In this document: positions 1 to 8,029 of the stretch, one piece after another
Layout of the letters: each line of letters opens with the position of its first letter
Numbering within the stretch: the first letter of the stretch is position 1
NCBI RefSeq assembly: GCF_015461835.1
Contig: NZ_JACOPX010000020.1
Span: 39,725 to 103,724, forward strand
DNA: 64,000 nt
DNA from: Pseudomonas neuropathica
GTDB taxonomy: Bacteria; Pseudomonadota; Gammaproteobacteria; Pseudomonadales; Pseudomonadaceae
Direction: 5' to 3'
Translations under genes and position numbers: made by a program
The notes under the pieces: generated by a model
Databases searched by the model: none
Seen by the model: only the letters and a program-made list of their open reading frames with translations
What the model was told of the DNA's origin: nothing

Positions 1-762
1 GAATCCCACGGCCCGTACATCTTTTTCGTCGGCGGCCTGTTGCTGGCGTACATGCTGTTCGGCTGGTTCGGGGCGGTGATCAAGGAAAGCCGCGCGGGGC
101 TTTATAGCCCGCAGCTCGATCGCTCGTTCCGCTGGGGCATGAGTTGGTTCATCTTCTCCGAAGTGATGTTCTTCGTCGCCTTCTTCGGTGCGCTGTTTTA
201 CGTGCGGCACGTCTCCGGGCCGGCGCTCGGCGGTGAGGGCACCAAAGGCATCGCGCACATGCTCTGGCCGAACTTCCAGTTCACCTGGCCGTTGCTGCAC
301 ACGCCAGATCCGAAACTGTTCCCGCCGCCGAAAGAAGTCATCAGCCCGTGGGGCCTGCCGCTGATCAACACGATCCTGCTGGTCAGCTCCAGCGTGACCA
401 TCACCATCGCCCACCATGCGCTGAAGAAGGGCCATCGCGGCGCACTGAAAATCTGGCTGGCGATCACCGTACTGCTCGGCTGCGCATTTCTCGGCTTCCA
501 GGCCGAGGAATACATGCACGCCTACCACGAACTGGGCCTGACCCTCGGTTCGGGCATTTATGGCGCGACGTTCTTCATGCTCACCGGGTTCCACGGCGCC
601 CACGTGACCATCGGCACGATCATTCTGTTCGTGATGCTGATGCGCATCATGAAGGGCCACTTCGACAACGAGCACCAGTTCGGCTTCGAAGCGGCGAGCT
701 GGTATTGGCACTTCGTCGACGTGGTCTGGATCGGCCTCTTTATCTTCGTCTACGTACTCTGA
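1..762 (+). CDS. coxC: Cytochrome c oxidase subunit III (5' end outside window)
   Basis: Subunit III of an aa3-type heme-copper oxidase in the inner membrane. The reading frame is open from base 1 (Glu-Ser-His-Gly-Pro...), so the true start lies before the window and the usable ATG at 40 is internal. Typical subunit III features are visible: a long hydrophobic N-terminal helix, the RWGMSWFIFSEVMFF stretch with its conserved Glu, the HGAHVTIGT segment, and the C-terminal WYWHFVDVVWIGLF segment. The following genes are assembly factors for the same oxidase (SURF1, heme A and heme O synthases, Sco), so this is the tail of the cta/cox locus. Confidence 0.95.
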   Translation, partial: ESHGPYIFFVGGLLLAYMLFGWFGAVIKESRAGLYSPQLDRSFRWGMSWFIFSEVMFFVAFFGALFYVRHVSGPALGGEGTKGIAHMLWPNFQFTWPLLHTPDPKLFPPPKEVISPWGLPLINTILLVSSSVTITIAHHALKKGHRGALKIWLAITVLLGCAFLGFQAEEYMHAYHELGLTLGSGIYGATFFMLTGFHGAHVTIGTIILFVMLMRIMKGHFDNEHQFGFEAASWYWHFVDVVWIGLFIFVYVL

Positions 763-771
763 GGATCACCA

Positions 772-975
772 CTACCAAGGCGCATGCGACACCAGTTGGC
801 CGCTATAAAAGCCCCAGGCGATCAAGCCGACGGTGGCGGCGGCCAATGCCACCCGAACACTCAAGGCGATGACCAGGCGATTGGAACTGCTGTCGTCCTT
901 GACCAGGAAAAACAGGCCGCTGAACAGGCTGATCACCGTGGCAATCAGCATCAGGACGATGGCTGTTTTGAGCAT
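772..975 (-). CDS. Small twin-transmembrane protein, DUF2909 type
   Basis: A 67-residue protein on the strand opposite the oxidase genes. It has two predicted membrane helices (residues ~4-25 and ~34-58) joined by a short charged loop (VKDDSSSNR). I chose the ATG at 975 because GGAG lies eight bases upstream; the frame stays open further upstream but that part looks non-coding. Proteins of this type commonly sit between subunit III and SURF1 in pseudomonads, which suggests a role linked to oxidase assembly, but no function is established. Its antisense position inside the oxidase locus is the usual arrangement. Confidence 0.75.
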   Translation of the reverse strand: MLKTAIVLMLIATVISLFSGLFFLVKDDSSSNRLVIALSVRVALAAATVGLIAWGFYSGQLVSHAPW

Positions 976-1046
976 GGGAAGAACTCCGGGGGACAAGCGA
1001 TGCATTTGAGTATAGCGATCGCAACGACTGACTTTGTGGCACAGCC

Positions 1047-1787
1047 ATGAAGCGCTTTCGTCCGGGCGTGATACCGACCGTAGTGGTGGCTTTGTTGCTG
1101 CCACTGCTGGTGTCGCTGGGCTTCTGGCAACTGAGCCGGGGCGCAGAGAAAAGCGCACTGCTCGCCAGCTACGCCGAACGCCGCGCCGCCGACCCGATGG
1201 CCAGCACTGAACTCCTTAATAGCGCCGATCCGGCTTATCGCCGCGTACATCTGCACGGCCAGTTCGATGCTGCGCACAGCTTGCTGCTGGATAACCGTCA
1301 GCGTAACGGCAAGGTCGGCGTCGAGCTGCTGCAACCGTTTCAGGATCAACGCAGCGGACTGTGGCTGCTGGTCAATCGCGGCTGGCTGCCGTGGCCGGAC
1401 CGCCGCGTGCCGCCGCAATTCACCACGCCTTCCGAAGCCTTGAATGTCGATGCCTGGGTCTACGTCGCCCCCGGCGCTACTTTCCAGTTGCACGCCGATC
1501 CGGTCAGCAACACCTGGCCGCAAACCATCACTGCCGTCGAACCCGCCAAGCTGTGGAAAACCCTGGATCGCGACGGCTTCGCCTACGAATTACGCGCCGA
1601 ACCCGGCCCGGCCAGCTACGAGGCCGATTGGCCGGTGGTTGCCATGGGCCCGGAAAAACACCTCGGTTACGCCGTGCAGTGGTTCGCCATGGCCACCGCC
1701 CTGCTCGGCCTCTACGTCTATTTGGGCTTGCACAACGCAAAGGAGAAACACCATGGGAACGGCCATGAATCCACCCAGCATGTCTGA
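1047..1787 (+). CDS. SURF1-family cytochrome oxidase assembly protein
   Basis: A 246-residue inner-membrane protein that helps insert heme a into cytochrome oxidase subunit I. It has the SURF1 layout: one N-terminal helix (residues ~8-25, ending GFWQLSRG), a periplasmic domain with the family motifs LLDNRQRNGKVGVELLQPF and NRGWLPW, and a C-terminal helix with the H-x-x-Y-A-V-Q-W-F-A-M signature (HLGYAVQWFAM). The ribosome-binding site is weak. Its 3' end overlaps the next gene by 35 bases, consistent with translational coupling in an operon running through heme A synthase, heme O synthase and Sco. Confidence 0.93.
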   Translation: MKRFRPGVIPTVVVALLLPLLVSLGFWQLSRGAEKSALLASYAERRAADPMASTELLNSADPAYRRVHLHGQFDAAHSLLLDNRQRNGKVGVELLQPFQDQRSGLWLLVNRGWLPWPDRRVPPQFTTPSEALNVDAWVYVAPGATFQLHADPVSNTWPQTITAVEPAKLWKTLDRDGFAYELRAEPGPASYEADWPVVAMGPEKHLGYAVQWFAMATALLGLYVYLGLHNAKEKHHGNGHESTQHV

Positions 1788-2346
1788 GGCGAAACCTGCC
1801 GCCACCCGTCGTCGCGGGCGCATTCAGTTGCTGCTGATATTGCTCGGCGTGATCGGCCCGATGGTGCTCGCCACCGGCATGTACAAATTGCAGTTCTGGG
1901 TGCCGGAGGGTCGCAGCTATCACGGCGAACTGATCGGCAACGGCCAGACCCGCGCCGACCTCGGCGTGCAGGCCGATGAAGAGCGCTGGCAGATGCTGGT
2001 CACCGCGCCGAAGGATTGCGCGGTGGATTGCCAGCAACTGGTGTATCTGGCGCGGCAGATTCAGATCGGCCTCGGTCGCGATGCCGGCCGCGCCAGCCAC
2101 GCTCTCGCCATGGCGCAACCGGTGAGCGCCGATTACGAGGCCAAGCTCAACCGCGAATATCCACAGCTGCAACGCTATCCGCTGGACGCTACAACGTTCA
2201 GTAAAACCACGGGCGACAAAGCCACGCCGCAGCTGTGGATCATCGACCCGCACGGCAACCTCGTGCTGCGTTACGAGCCGAATGTGAAAGGCAAGGATCT
2301 GCTCAACGACCTGCGTCACCTGCTGAAACTGTCGAACATCGGATAA
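1753..2346 (+). CDS. Membrane-anchored Sco-like (CxxxC) oxidase-associated protein
   Basis: A 197-residue protein of the cox locus, usually annotated hypothetical. I take the ATG at 1753, which has AGGAG seven bases upstream, inside the end of the SURF1 gene; ATGs at 1765 and 1780 are alternatives. One membrane helix (residues ~24-44) is followed by a periplasmic domain. That domain has Cys89 and Cys93 in the order C-A-V-D-C, the CxxxC spacing of Sco copper chaperones, and later a WIIDPHGNLVLRY segment resembling the strand of Sco/thioredoxin folds. The Sco-specific distal His is not obvious. It may be a degenerate Sco-like thiol or copper protein; that is inference from pattern only. Confidence 0.85.
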   Translation: MGTAMNPPSMSEAKPAATRRRGRIQLLLILLGVIGPMVLATGMYKLQFWVPEGRSYHGELIGNGQTRADLGVQADEERWQMLVTAPKDCAVDCQQLVYLARQIQIGLGRDAGRASHALAMAQPVSADYEAKLNREYPQLQRYPLDATTFSKTTGDKATPQLWIIDPHGNLVLRYEPNVKGKDLLNDLRHLLKLSNIG

Positions 2347-2356
2347 GGGCATCGTC

Positions 2357-3436
2357 ATGGCCAAACCTGGATTTCGTCTCGCGCTGTTTGCCACCCTGCT
2401 GGCACTGATTGTGGTGCTGCTCGGCGCCTATACGCGCCTGACCCACGCCGGCCTCGGCTGTCCGGACTGGCCAGGCTGCTACGGTTTTATCAGCGTGCCG
2501 AAAAGCGAAGCCCAACTGGCCCATGCCGAACTGCATTACCCGGACTCGCCAGTGGAAGCACACAAGGGCTGGAACGAGATGATCCACCGCTACTTCGCCG
2601 GCACCCTCGGCCTGCTGATTTCGATCCTCGCCGGGCGCGCGTGGGTCAATCGGCGCCATCCGGGACAGCCGTTGAAGCTGCCGCTGTTTCTGCTGGCGGT
2701 GGTGTTTGCGCAAGCGGCGTTCGGCATGTGGACGGTGACGCTCAAGCTCTGGCCGCAGGTGGTCACCGGGCATTTGCTCGGCGGGTTTGCGACGTTGAGT
2801 TTGCTGTTTTTGCTGACTTTGAGACTGTCCGGCGTGCTACCGGCGCTGACCGTACCCAAGCGTTTGCAGTATTGGGCGACGGCGGGATTGTTGTTGGTGA
2901 TTGGCCAGATCGCGCTGGGTGGCTGGGTCAGTTCCAACTACGCGGCGGTGGCGTGCATCGACTTCCCGACCTGCCATGGGCAATGGCTGCCGCCGGCGGA
3001 TTTCGCCAACGGTTTTCACCTGACCCAACACATCGGTCCGAACTATCTCGGTGGGCAACTCGACAGCGATGCACGCACGGCGATTCACCTGACTCATCGT
3101 ATTGGTGCGCTGCTGGTGACGCTGGTGCTGCTCGGTCTCGCCTGGCAATTGAAAGTGGTTGGAATGGCGCGGTTGGCCGGTCTTGTGTTGATTGCCCTCG
3201 CGGCGCAGATCACCCTCGGCATCAGCAACGTGCTGTTCCATCTGCCGCTGCCGGTGGCGGTCGCGCATAACGCTGGCGGCGCGGCGTTGCTGCTGACCAT
3301 GGTGCTGGTCAATTACCACGCGCGCACCAGCCTGGTTCGGGTCAAACAACCGGTGCTCGCGCGCTGGCGCCTGAGCCCGCGCAAACACACGGCCGCGCCC
3401 ATCACCATAAAAGGAGAAACGCCGTGGCGATTCTGA
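2357..3436 (+). CDS. ctaA: Heme A synthase (COX15/CtaA family)
   Basis: A polytopic inner-membrane enzyme of 359 residues that oxidises the C8 methyl group of heme O to give heme A for the aa3 oxidase. It shows the duplicated four-helix layout of the family. Conserved histidines occur in EMIHRYFAG in the first half and HLTHRIGALL in the second half. The N-terminal TRLTHAGLGCPDWPGCYG stretch, with its paired cysteines, is typical of proteobacterial members. Its end overlaps the GTG start of cyoE by 13 bases, so the two heme-tailoring enzymes are probably translated together. Confidence 0.95.
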   Translation: MAKPGFRLALFATLLALIVVLLGAYTRLTHAGLGCPDWPGCYGFISVPKSEAQLAHAELHYPDSPVEAHKGWNEMIHRYFAGTLGLLISILAGRAWVNRRHPGQPLKLPLFLLAVVFAQAAFGMWTVTLKLWPQVVTGHLLGGFATLSLLFLLTLRLSGVLPALTVPKRLQYWATAGLLLVIGQIALGGWVSSNYAAVACIDFPTCHGQWLPPADFANGFHLTQHIGPNYLGGQLDSDARTAIHLTHRIGALLVTLVLLGLAWQLKVVGMARLAGLVLIALAAQITLGISNVLFHLPLPVAVAHNAGGAALLLTMVLVNYHARTSLVRVKQPVLARWRLSPRKHTAAPITIKGETPWRF

Positions 3437-4323
3437 TTGGCGAGCGCCCGCATCAGGCGATCTGGCGTGATTATCTGGAGCTGACCAAACCGAAAGTCGT
3501 GGTGCTGATGCTGATCACCTCGCTGGTCGGCATGTTCCTCGCGACCCGTGCCGGGGTGCCGTGGACGGTGCTGGTGTTCGGCAATCTGGGTATCGCGTTG
3601 TGTGCCGGTGGTGCGGCGGCGGTCAACCATGTGGTGGATCGGCGCATCGATGCGGTGATGGCGCGTACGCATAAACGGCCGCTGGCCGAGGGCCGGGTTT
3701 CACCGGCGGCGGCGCTGACGTTTGCCTTGGTGCTGGCGTTGCTCGGTCAGGCGTTGTTGCTGACCTTCACCAATCCGCTGACCGCTTGGCTGACCTTGGC
3801 TTCGCTTCTTGGTTATGCAGTGATTTACACCGGTTTCCTCAAACGCGCGACGCCGCAGAACATCGTCATCGGTGGCCTCGCCGGCGCTGCCCCGCCATTA
3901 CTGGGCTGGACCGCAGCCACCGGCCACGTCAGCGCCGAACCGTTGTTGCTGGTGCTGATCATCTTCGCCTGGACGCCGCCGCACTTCTGGGCGCTGGCGA
4001 TCCATCGCAAAGAGGAATACGCCAAGGCCGACATCCCGATGCTGCCGGTCACCCACGGCGAGCACTACACCAAGGTGCACATTCTGCTCTACACCTTCGC
4101 GCTGCTGGCGGTGAGTCTGCTGCCTTACGTGATTCACATGAGCGGCATGCTCTACCTGATTTGCGCGCTCGGCCTCGGCGCAAGGTTTCTGCAATGGGCC
4201 GTGGTGCTGTACCGTGGCACTCGGCCGCACGCGGCGATCAACACCTTCAAGTACTCTATTTGGTACTTGTTCCTGTTGTTCATCGCCCTGCTCGTAGACC
4301 ACTACTTACTGTTGAACCTATGA
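3424..4323 (+). CDS. cyoE: Protoheme IX farnesyltransferase (heme O synthase)
   Basis: A 299-residue UbiA-superfamily prenyltransferase that adds a farnesyl group to heme B, making heme O, the substrate of the preceding heme A synthase. The prenyl-diphosphate Mg-binding motif is visible as NHVVDRRIDAVMARTHKRPL, and the second conserved loop as EEYAKADIPMLPVTHG. About nine membrane helices are expected. The start is GTG at 3424, with AAAAGGAG a short distance upstream. The stop overlaps the start of the Sco gene as ATGA. Confidence 0.95.
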   Translation: MAILIGERPHQAIWRDYLELTKPKVVVLMLITSLVGMFLATRAGVPWTVLVFGNLGIALCAGGAAAVNHVVDRRIDAVMARTHKRPLAEGRVSPAAALTFALVLALLGQALLLTFTNPLTAWLTLASLLGYAVIYTGFLKRATPQNIVIGGLAGAAPPLLGWTAATGHVSAEPLLLVLIIFAWTPPHFWALAIHRKEEYAKADIPMLPVTHGEHYTKVHILLYTFALLAVSLLPYVIHMSGMLYLICALGLGARFLQWAVVLYRGTRPHAAINTFKYSIWYLFLLFIALLVDHYLLLNL

Positions 4324-4955
4324 CTCGAACCCAGAAAACCGTCTTCATCCTCGTCGCCGTGATCGCGCTGATCCTGGGACTTACCGTCAACAAAGTGCTG
4401 AGCGGCAAGGGCCAGGGCGACCCGACTGCGCTGATCGACGCCGGCATTATCCTGCTGCCGCAGAGCCGCAATCTGCCGGATGTGACGATGACCGATCAGG
4501 ACGGTAAACCGGTGGCGATCAACGAGTTGAAAGGCAAGTGGAGCCTGCTGTTCTTCGGCTACACCTTCTGCCCGGACATCTGCCCGACTACGTTGGCGCA
4601 GCTGCGGCAGATCAAGAGTGAACTGCCGAAAGACGCTGTGGACAAGTTGCAGATCGTGCTGGTCAGCGTTGACCCGAACCGCGATAACCCCAAGCAGTTG
4701 AAGCAGTACCTGGGCTATTTTGATCCGCAGTTCATTGGCCTGACACCGACTTCGATTGAAGAACTGCAGAAGGTGGCGAACGCGGTGAGTATTCCGTTTA
4801 TTCCGGCGGATACGAGCAAGCCGAATTACACGGTGGATCACAGCGGCAACCTCGCGGTAATTGGCCCGGACGGCACACAACGCGGGTTTATTCGGGCACC
4901 GTTGAACAACACCAAACTGGTTGCGCAGCTGCCGGTCATGCTTAACCGTAAGTGA
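4320..4955 (+). CDS. senC: SCO1/SenC copper chaperone for cytochrome oxidase
   Basis: A 211-residue membrane-anchored thioredoxin-fold protein that delivers or reduces copper at the CuA site of cytochrome oxidase subunit II. One N-terminal helix (residues ~7-24) precedes the periplasmic domain. The copper-binding motif FCPDICP provides Cys84 and Cys88, and the third ligand is the His in YTVDHSGNLAV. The ATG overlaps the cyoE stop by four bases (ATGA), which fixes the start. It closes the oxidase-assembly operon; a bidirectional terminator follows 3' of the repeat at 4974-5151. Confidence 0.95.
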   Translation: MTRTQKTVFILVAVIALILGLTVNKVLSGKGQGDPTALIDAGIILLPQSRNLPDVTMTDQDGKPVAINELKGKWSLLFFGYTFCPDICPTTLAQLRQIKSELPKDAVDKLQIVLVSVDPNRDNPKQLKQYLGYFDPQFIGLTPTSIEELQKVANAVSIPFIPADTSKPNYTVDHSGNLAVIGPDGTQRGFIRAPLNNTKLVAQLPVMLNRK

Positions 4956-4973
4956 CAGTTTAAAAGCGAAAAG

Positions 4974-5151
4974 CCCCTCACCCTAGCCCTCTCCCAGAGG
5001 GAGAGGGAACTGATTGGGGGATATTCAAGAGTTACGCCGACCTGAAAGTTATCCGCTGAATCCATAATCAACTCGGTCTGTCAGGTCGATGTAGAACTCA
5101 AGACACCTCGGTCGGCCCCCTCTCCCTCCGGGAGAGGGCTGGGGTGAGGGG
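4974..5151. repeat. ~178-bp dispersed repeat with terminal inverted repeats
   Basis: The 282-bp gap between senC and metQ is mostly this element. The left end CCCCTCACCCTAGCCCTCTC is mirrored at the right end by GAGAGGGCTGGGGTGAGGGG, and each end also forms its own hairpin (CCCTCTCC against GGAGAGGG). The interior includes CAGGTCGATGTAGAACTC. A second copy of the same family lies at 50883-51045. It has the structure of a REP doublet or MITE and no coding capacity. Confidence 0.8.
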
Positions 5152-5188
5152 AAGCTTCACAGCAGGTCCAAAGCCAAACACCAGACAC

Positions 5189-5220
5189 AAAAAAGGGGAT
5201 GCTCATGGCGTCCCCTTTTT
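5189..5220. terminator. Bidirectional rho-independent terminator between senC and metQ
   Basis: AAAAAGGGGA is mirrored by TCCCCTTTTT across an 11-base loop, giving a GC stem with a T run on both strands. It sits between the convergent senC and metQ genes and could end transcription from either side. Confidence 0.85.
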
Positions 5221-5237
5221 CGTTGCAGAAATCTAAA

Positions 5238-6008
5238 TCAGAACGCCGGCAATACCGCGCCTTTGTACTTCTCGGTAATGAATTTCTTCACTTCCGGGCT
5301 GTGCAGGGCTGCAGCGAGTTTCTGCATCGCATCGCTGTCCTTGTTGTCCGCGCGGGACACGAGGATGTTCACGTACGGCGAGTCGTTGCCTTCGATTACC
5401 AGCGCATCCTTGGACGGATCGAGCTTGGCTTCCAGCGCATAGTTGGTGTTGATCAGCGCCAGATCGACCTGGGTGAGCACACGCGGGATGGTCGCGGCTT
5501 CCAGTTCACGGATTTTCAGGTCTTTCGGGTTTGTCGCGATGTCTTTGACGGTCGACAGGATGTTGGTCGGATCCTTCAACGTGATCACGCCAGCCTTGGC
5601 CAGCAGCAACAGGGCACGGCCGCCGTTGGTGGCGTCGTTCGGAATCACCACGTTGGCACCGCTTGGCAGATCCTTCAGATCCTTGAGCTTGCTCGAGTAG
5701 GCGCCCAGCGGCTCCAGGTGCACACCGGTCACGGCAACCAGACTAGTGCCCTTGGCCTTGTTGAACTCATCAAGGTACGGCTGGTGCTGGAAGAAGTTGG
5801 CGTCCAGACGCTTTTCTGCGACCTGTACGTTCGGCTGAATGTAGTCGGTGAAGACCTTGACCTTCAGATCCACCCCTTCTTTGGCCAACGCCGGCTTCAC
5901 GAACTCAAGGATTTCCGCGTGCGGCACCGGGGTGGCGGCAACGGTCAGGGTTTCGGCGTGGGCCGAGAATGCTGCAACGGCAGCAAAAGCAGCGATCAGT
6001 TTTTTCAT
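5238..6008 (-). CDS. metQ: Methionine ABC transporter substrate-binding protein
   Basis: A 256-residue NlpA/MetQ-family periplasmic receptor for D/L-methionine. It has a signal peptide (MKKLIAAFAAVAAFSAHA, cleavage before Glu-Thr-Leu) and the family segments ATPVPHAEILEFVKP and DYIQPNVQVAEKRLDANFFQHQPYL. There is no lipobox cysteine at the cleavage site, so it appears to be soluble rather than a lipoprotein like E. coli MetQ. GGAG lies just upstream of the start. It is the last gene of a metN-metI-metQ operon, 76 bases after metI. Confidence 0.93.
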   Translation of the reverse strand: MKKLIAAFAAVAAFSAHAETLTVAATPVPHAEILEFVKPALAKEGVDLKVKVFTDYIQPNVQVAEKRLDANFFQHQPYLDEFNKAKGTSLVAVTGVHLEPLGAYSSKLKDLKDLPSGANVVIPNDATNGGRALLLLAKAGVITLKDPTNILSTVKDIATNPKDLKIRELEAATIPRVLTQVDLALINTNYALEAKLDPSKDALVIEGNDSPYVNILVSRADNKDSDAMQKLAAALHSPEVKKFITEKYKGAVLPAF

Positions 6009-6084
6009 TCAGCTAACTCCTTATGAGGCGCCCGTCTGGCGCCTGCCAGCGAATGGCCGGCTCATCTCTTGATTACAAAACCGG

Positions 6085-6759
6085 TTATTTGCGCGAGAAA
6101 TGCACGACCAGTCGATCACCGACCATCTGCAGCACTTGCACCAGAATCAACAGCAACACCACGGTGACGATCATTACGTCAGTCTGGAAACGCTGGTAAC
6201 CGAAACGGATCGCCAGGTCACCCAGACCACCAGCGCCAACCACACCGGCCATCGCCGTGTAGGACACCAGTGTAATCGCCGTCACCGTAATCGCCGCGAA
6301 GATGCCCGGACGGGCTTCCGGCAGCAGGGCGTTCATGATGATCTGCCGCGTGGTCGCGCCCATCGACTGGGTGGCTTCGATGATGCCGCGATCGACTTCA
6401 CGCAGCGCGGTTTCCACCAAACGCGCGAAGAACGGTGTCGCACCGACTACCAATGGCGGAATCGCACCGGCCACGCCCAGCGACGTGCCGGTGATCAGCA
6501 CGGTGAACGGGATCATCACGATCAACAGAATAATGAACGGCAGCGAACGCAGGATGTTCACCGCCAGCGACATGAATGCGTAGAGGCCACGGTTTTCCAG
6601 CAATTGACGCGGGCTGCACAGAAACAGCAACACGCCCAGAGGTAGGCCGAGCAATACGGTGAACAGCAGCGAACCACCGAGCATCAGCATCGTGTCGCCG
6701 GTGGCCAGCCAGATTTCGTACCAGTCGATATTGGTGAAGAAACTGATCAGGTCTTCCAT
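6085..6759 (-). CDS. metI: Methionine ABC transporter permease
   Basis: A 224-residue BPD-type permease with five predicted helices. The cytoplasmic EAA coupling loop is visible as EATQSMGATTRQIIMNALLPEA at about residues 130-155. It forms the membrane channel with MetN as ATPase and MetQ as receptor. Its ATG overlaps the metN stop by one base (TAATG), which fixes the start and implies coupled translation. Confidence 0.95.
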   Translation of the reverse strand: MEDLISFFTNIDWYEIWLATGDTMLMLGGSLLFTVLLGLPLGVLLFLCSPRQLLENRGLYAFMSLAVNILRSLPFIILLIVMIPFTVLITGTSLGVAGAIPPLVVGATPFFARLVETALREVDRGIIEATQSMGATTRQIIMNALLPEARPGIFAAITVTAITLVSYTAMAGVVGAGGLGDLAIRFGYQRFQTDVMIVTVVLLLILVQVLQMVGDRLVVHFSRK

Positions 6760-7766
6760 TAGCGCAATACCTCCATGTGAACGTCAGCGGCGGTGAAGCG
6801 GGCGAAGGCCGCTTCCATGTCGCCACCGGTGACGGCGAGGGTCAATTGCCCGTACGGAATGTCTTTGATGCGGTCGATGCGACCGGCGAGGATGCTGTAG
6901 TCGACGCCGGTTTCCCGAGCGACGGTACCGAGCAGCGGCGCGTAGGTCGCTTCGCCCTGGAAGGTCAGACGCACAATGCGGCCCGGCACGTGAGCGAAGT
7001 CATCACGTTGCTCGCTTTCGTCGATCTGCTCGCTTTCCTGGACGAAACGCTTGGTGGTCGGGTGTTTTGGATGCAGGAACACATCGGCGACCGAACCTTG
7101 CTCGACGATCACGCCGGCATCCATTACAGCCACTTGATCGCAAACGCGACGGATCACATCCATCTCGTGGGTGATCAGGACGATGGTCAGTTTCAGTTCG
7201 CGGTTGATCTCGGCCAGCAATTGCAGGACCGAGGCGGTGGTCTGCGGGTCAAGGGCACTGGTGGCCTCGTCGCACAGCAGAATCTTCGGCTTGGTCGCCA
7301 GGGCGCGGGCAATGCCGACGCGCTGTTTCTGGCCGCCGGACAATTGCGCCGGGTACTTCTTGGCGTGGTCGGACAGACCGACCCGCGCCAGCAATTCAGC
7401 AACACGCTTGTCAATCTCGCCGCCCGACAGTTCGCCGGCCAGGGTCAGCGGCAACGCAACGTTGTCGGCCACGGTCTTGGAGGCGAGCAGGTTGAAATGC
7501 TGAAAGATCATCCCGACTTGCTGACGGAAACGGCGCAGGCCGTTGGCGTCCAGTGCGGTGACTTCTTCGCCGTCGACGATGATCTTGCCGCCACTGGAGT
7601 CTTCCAGGCGATTGATCAGACGCAGCAGGGTACTTTTGCCCGCGCCGGAATGGCCGATCAGGCCGAACACCTGCCCGTTCTCGATAGAAAGACTGGTCGG
7701 ATGCAGCGCGGGAATGTCCTTACCGGCGACGCGGTAAGTCTTGTGGACGTTTTGAAACTCGATCAC
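6759..7766 (-). CDS. metN: Methionine ABC transporter ATP-binding protein
   Basis: A 335-residue ATPase that powers methionine import. Walker A (GHSGAGKST), the Q-loop (MIFQHFN), the signature LSGGQKQR, Walker B (ILLCDEATSALDP) and the H-loop (LITHEMD) are all present. The C-terminal ~90 residues form the NIL/ACT-like domain that binds methionine and inhibits transport when cellular methionine is high. It is the first gene of metNIQ and diverges from katE; the 263-bp gap 7767-8029 should hold both promoters. Confidence 0.95.
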   Translation of the reverse strand: MIEFQNVHKTYRVAGKDIPALHPTSLSIENGQVFGLIGHSGAGKSTLLRLINRLEDSSGGKIIVDGEEVTALDANGLRRFRQQVGMIFQHFNLLASKTVADNVALPLTLAGELSGGEIDKRVAELLARVGLSDHAKKYPAQLSGGQKQRVGIARALATKPKILLCDEATSALDPQTTASVLQLLAEINRELKLTIVLITHEMDVIRRVCDQVAVMDAGVIVEQGSVADVFLHPKHPTTKRFVQESEQIDESEQRDDFAHVPGRIVRLTFQGEATYAPLLGTVARETGVDYSILAGRIDRIKDIPYGQLTLAVTGGDMEAAFARFTAADVHMEVLR

Positions 7767-8029
7767 GTAGCGAACCTTGTGGGGCGCGTTAGAAAAGGAT
7801 CAGCGGTTAGCCGGGCGCGCATTTTAGCCTGTCCGTATAGAGGTTCTTAGCATTTATTTCTCAATTAACCTTCGATTTGGCAATAACAAGATCAAAGGTC
7901 ATAAAAAAGGAACGCCCCCAACGCCTCATCAGTCACTAAGTAAGCGACTTGAAAACCCTGGGTGCCGTGCCCGGGAACCACTCAAGAGTCCCCGGCAAAC
8001 CACGGGGTCAACCGAGGAGTTTACGACTG

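Noticed and set aside
7949..8029. Longer N-terminus for katE from an in-frame TTG
   Set aside because: No ribosome-binding site at TTG 7949, and the ATG at 8030 has GAGGAG and a family-like N-terminus.
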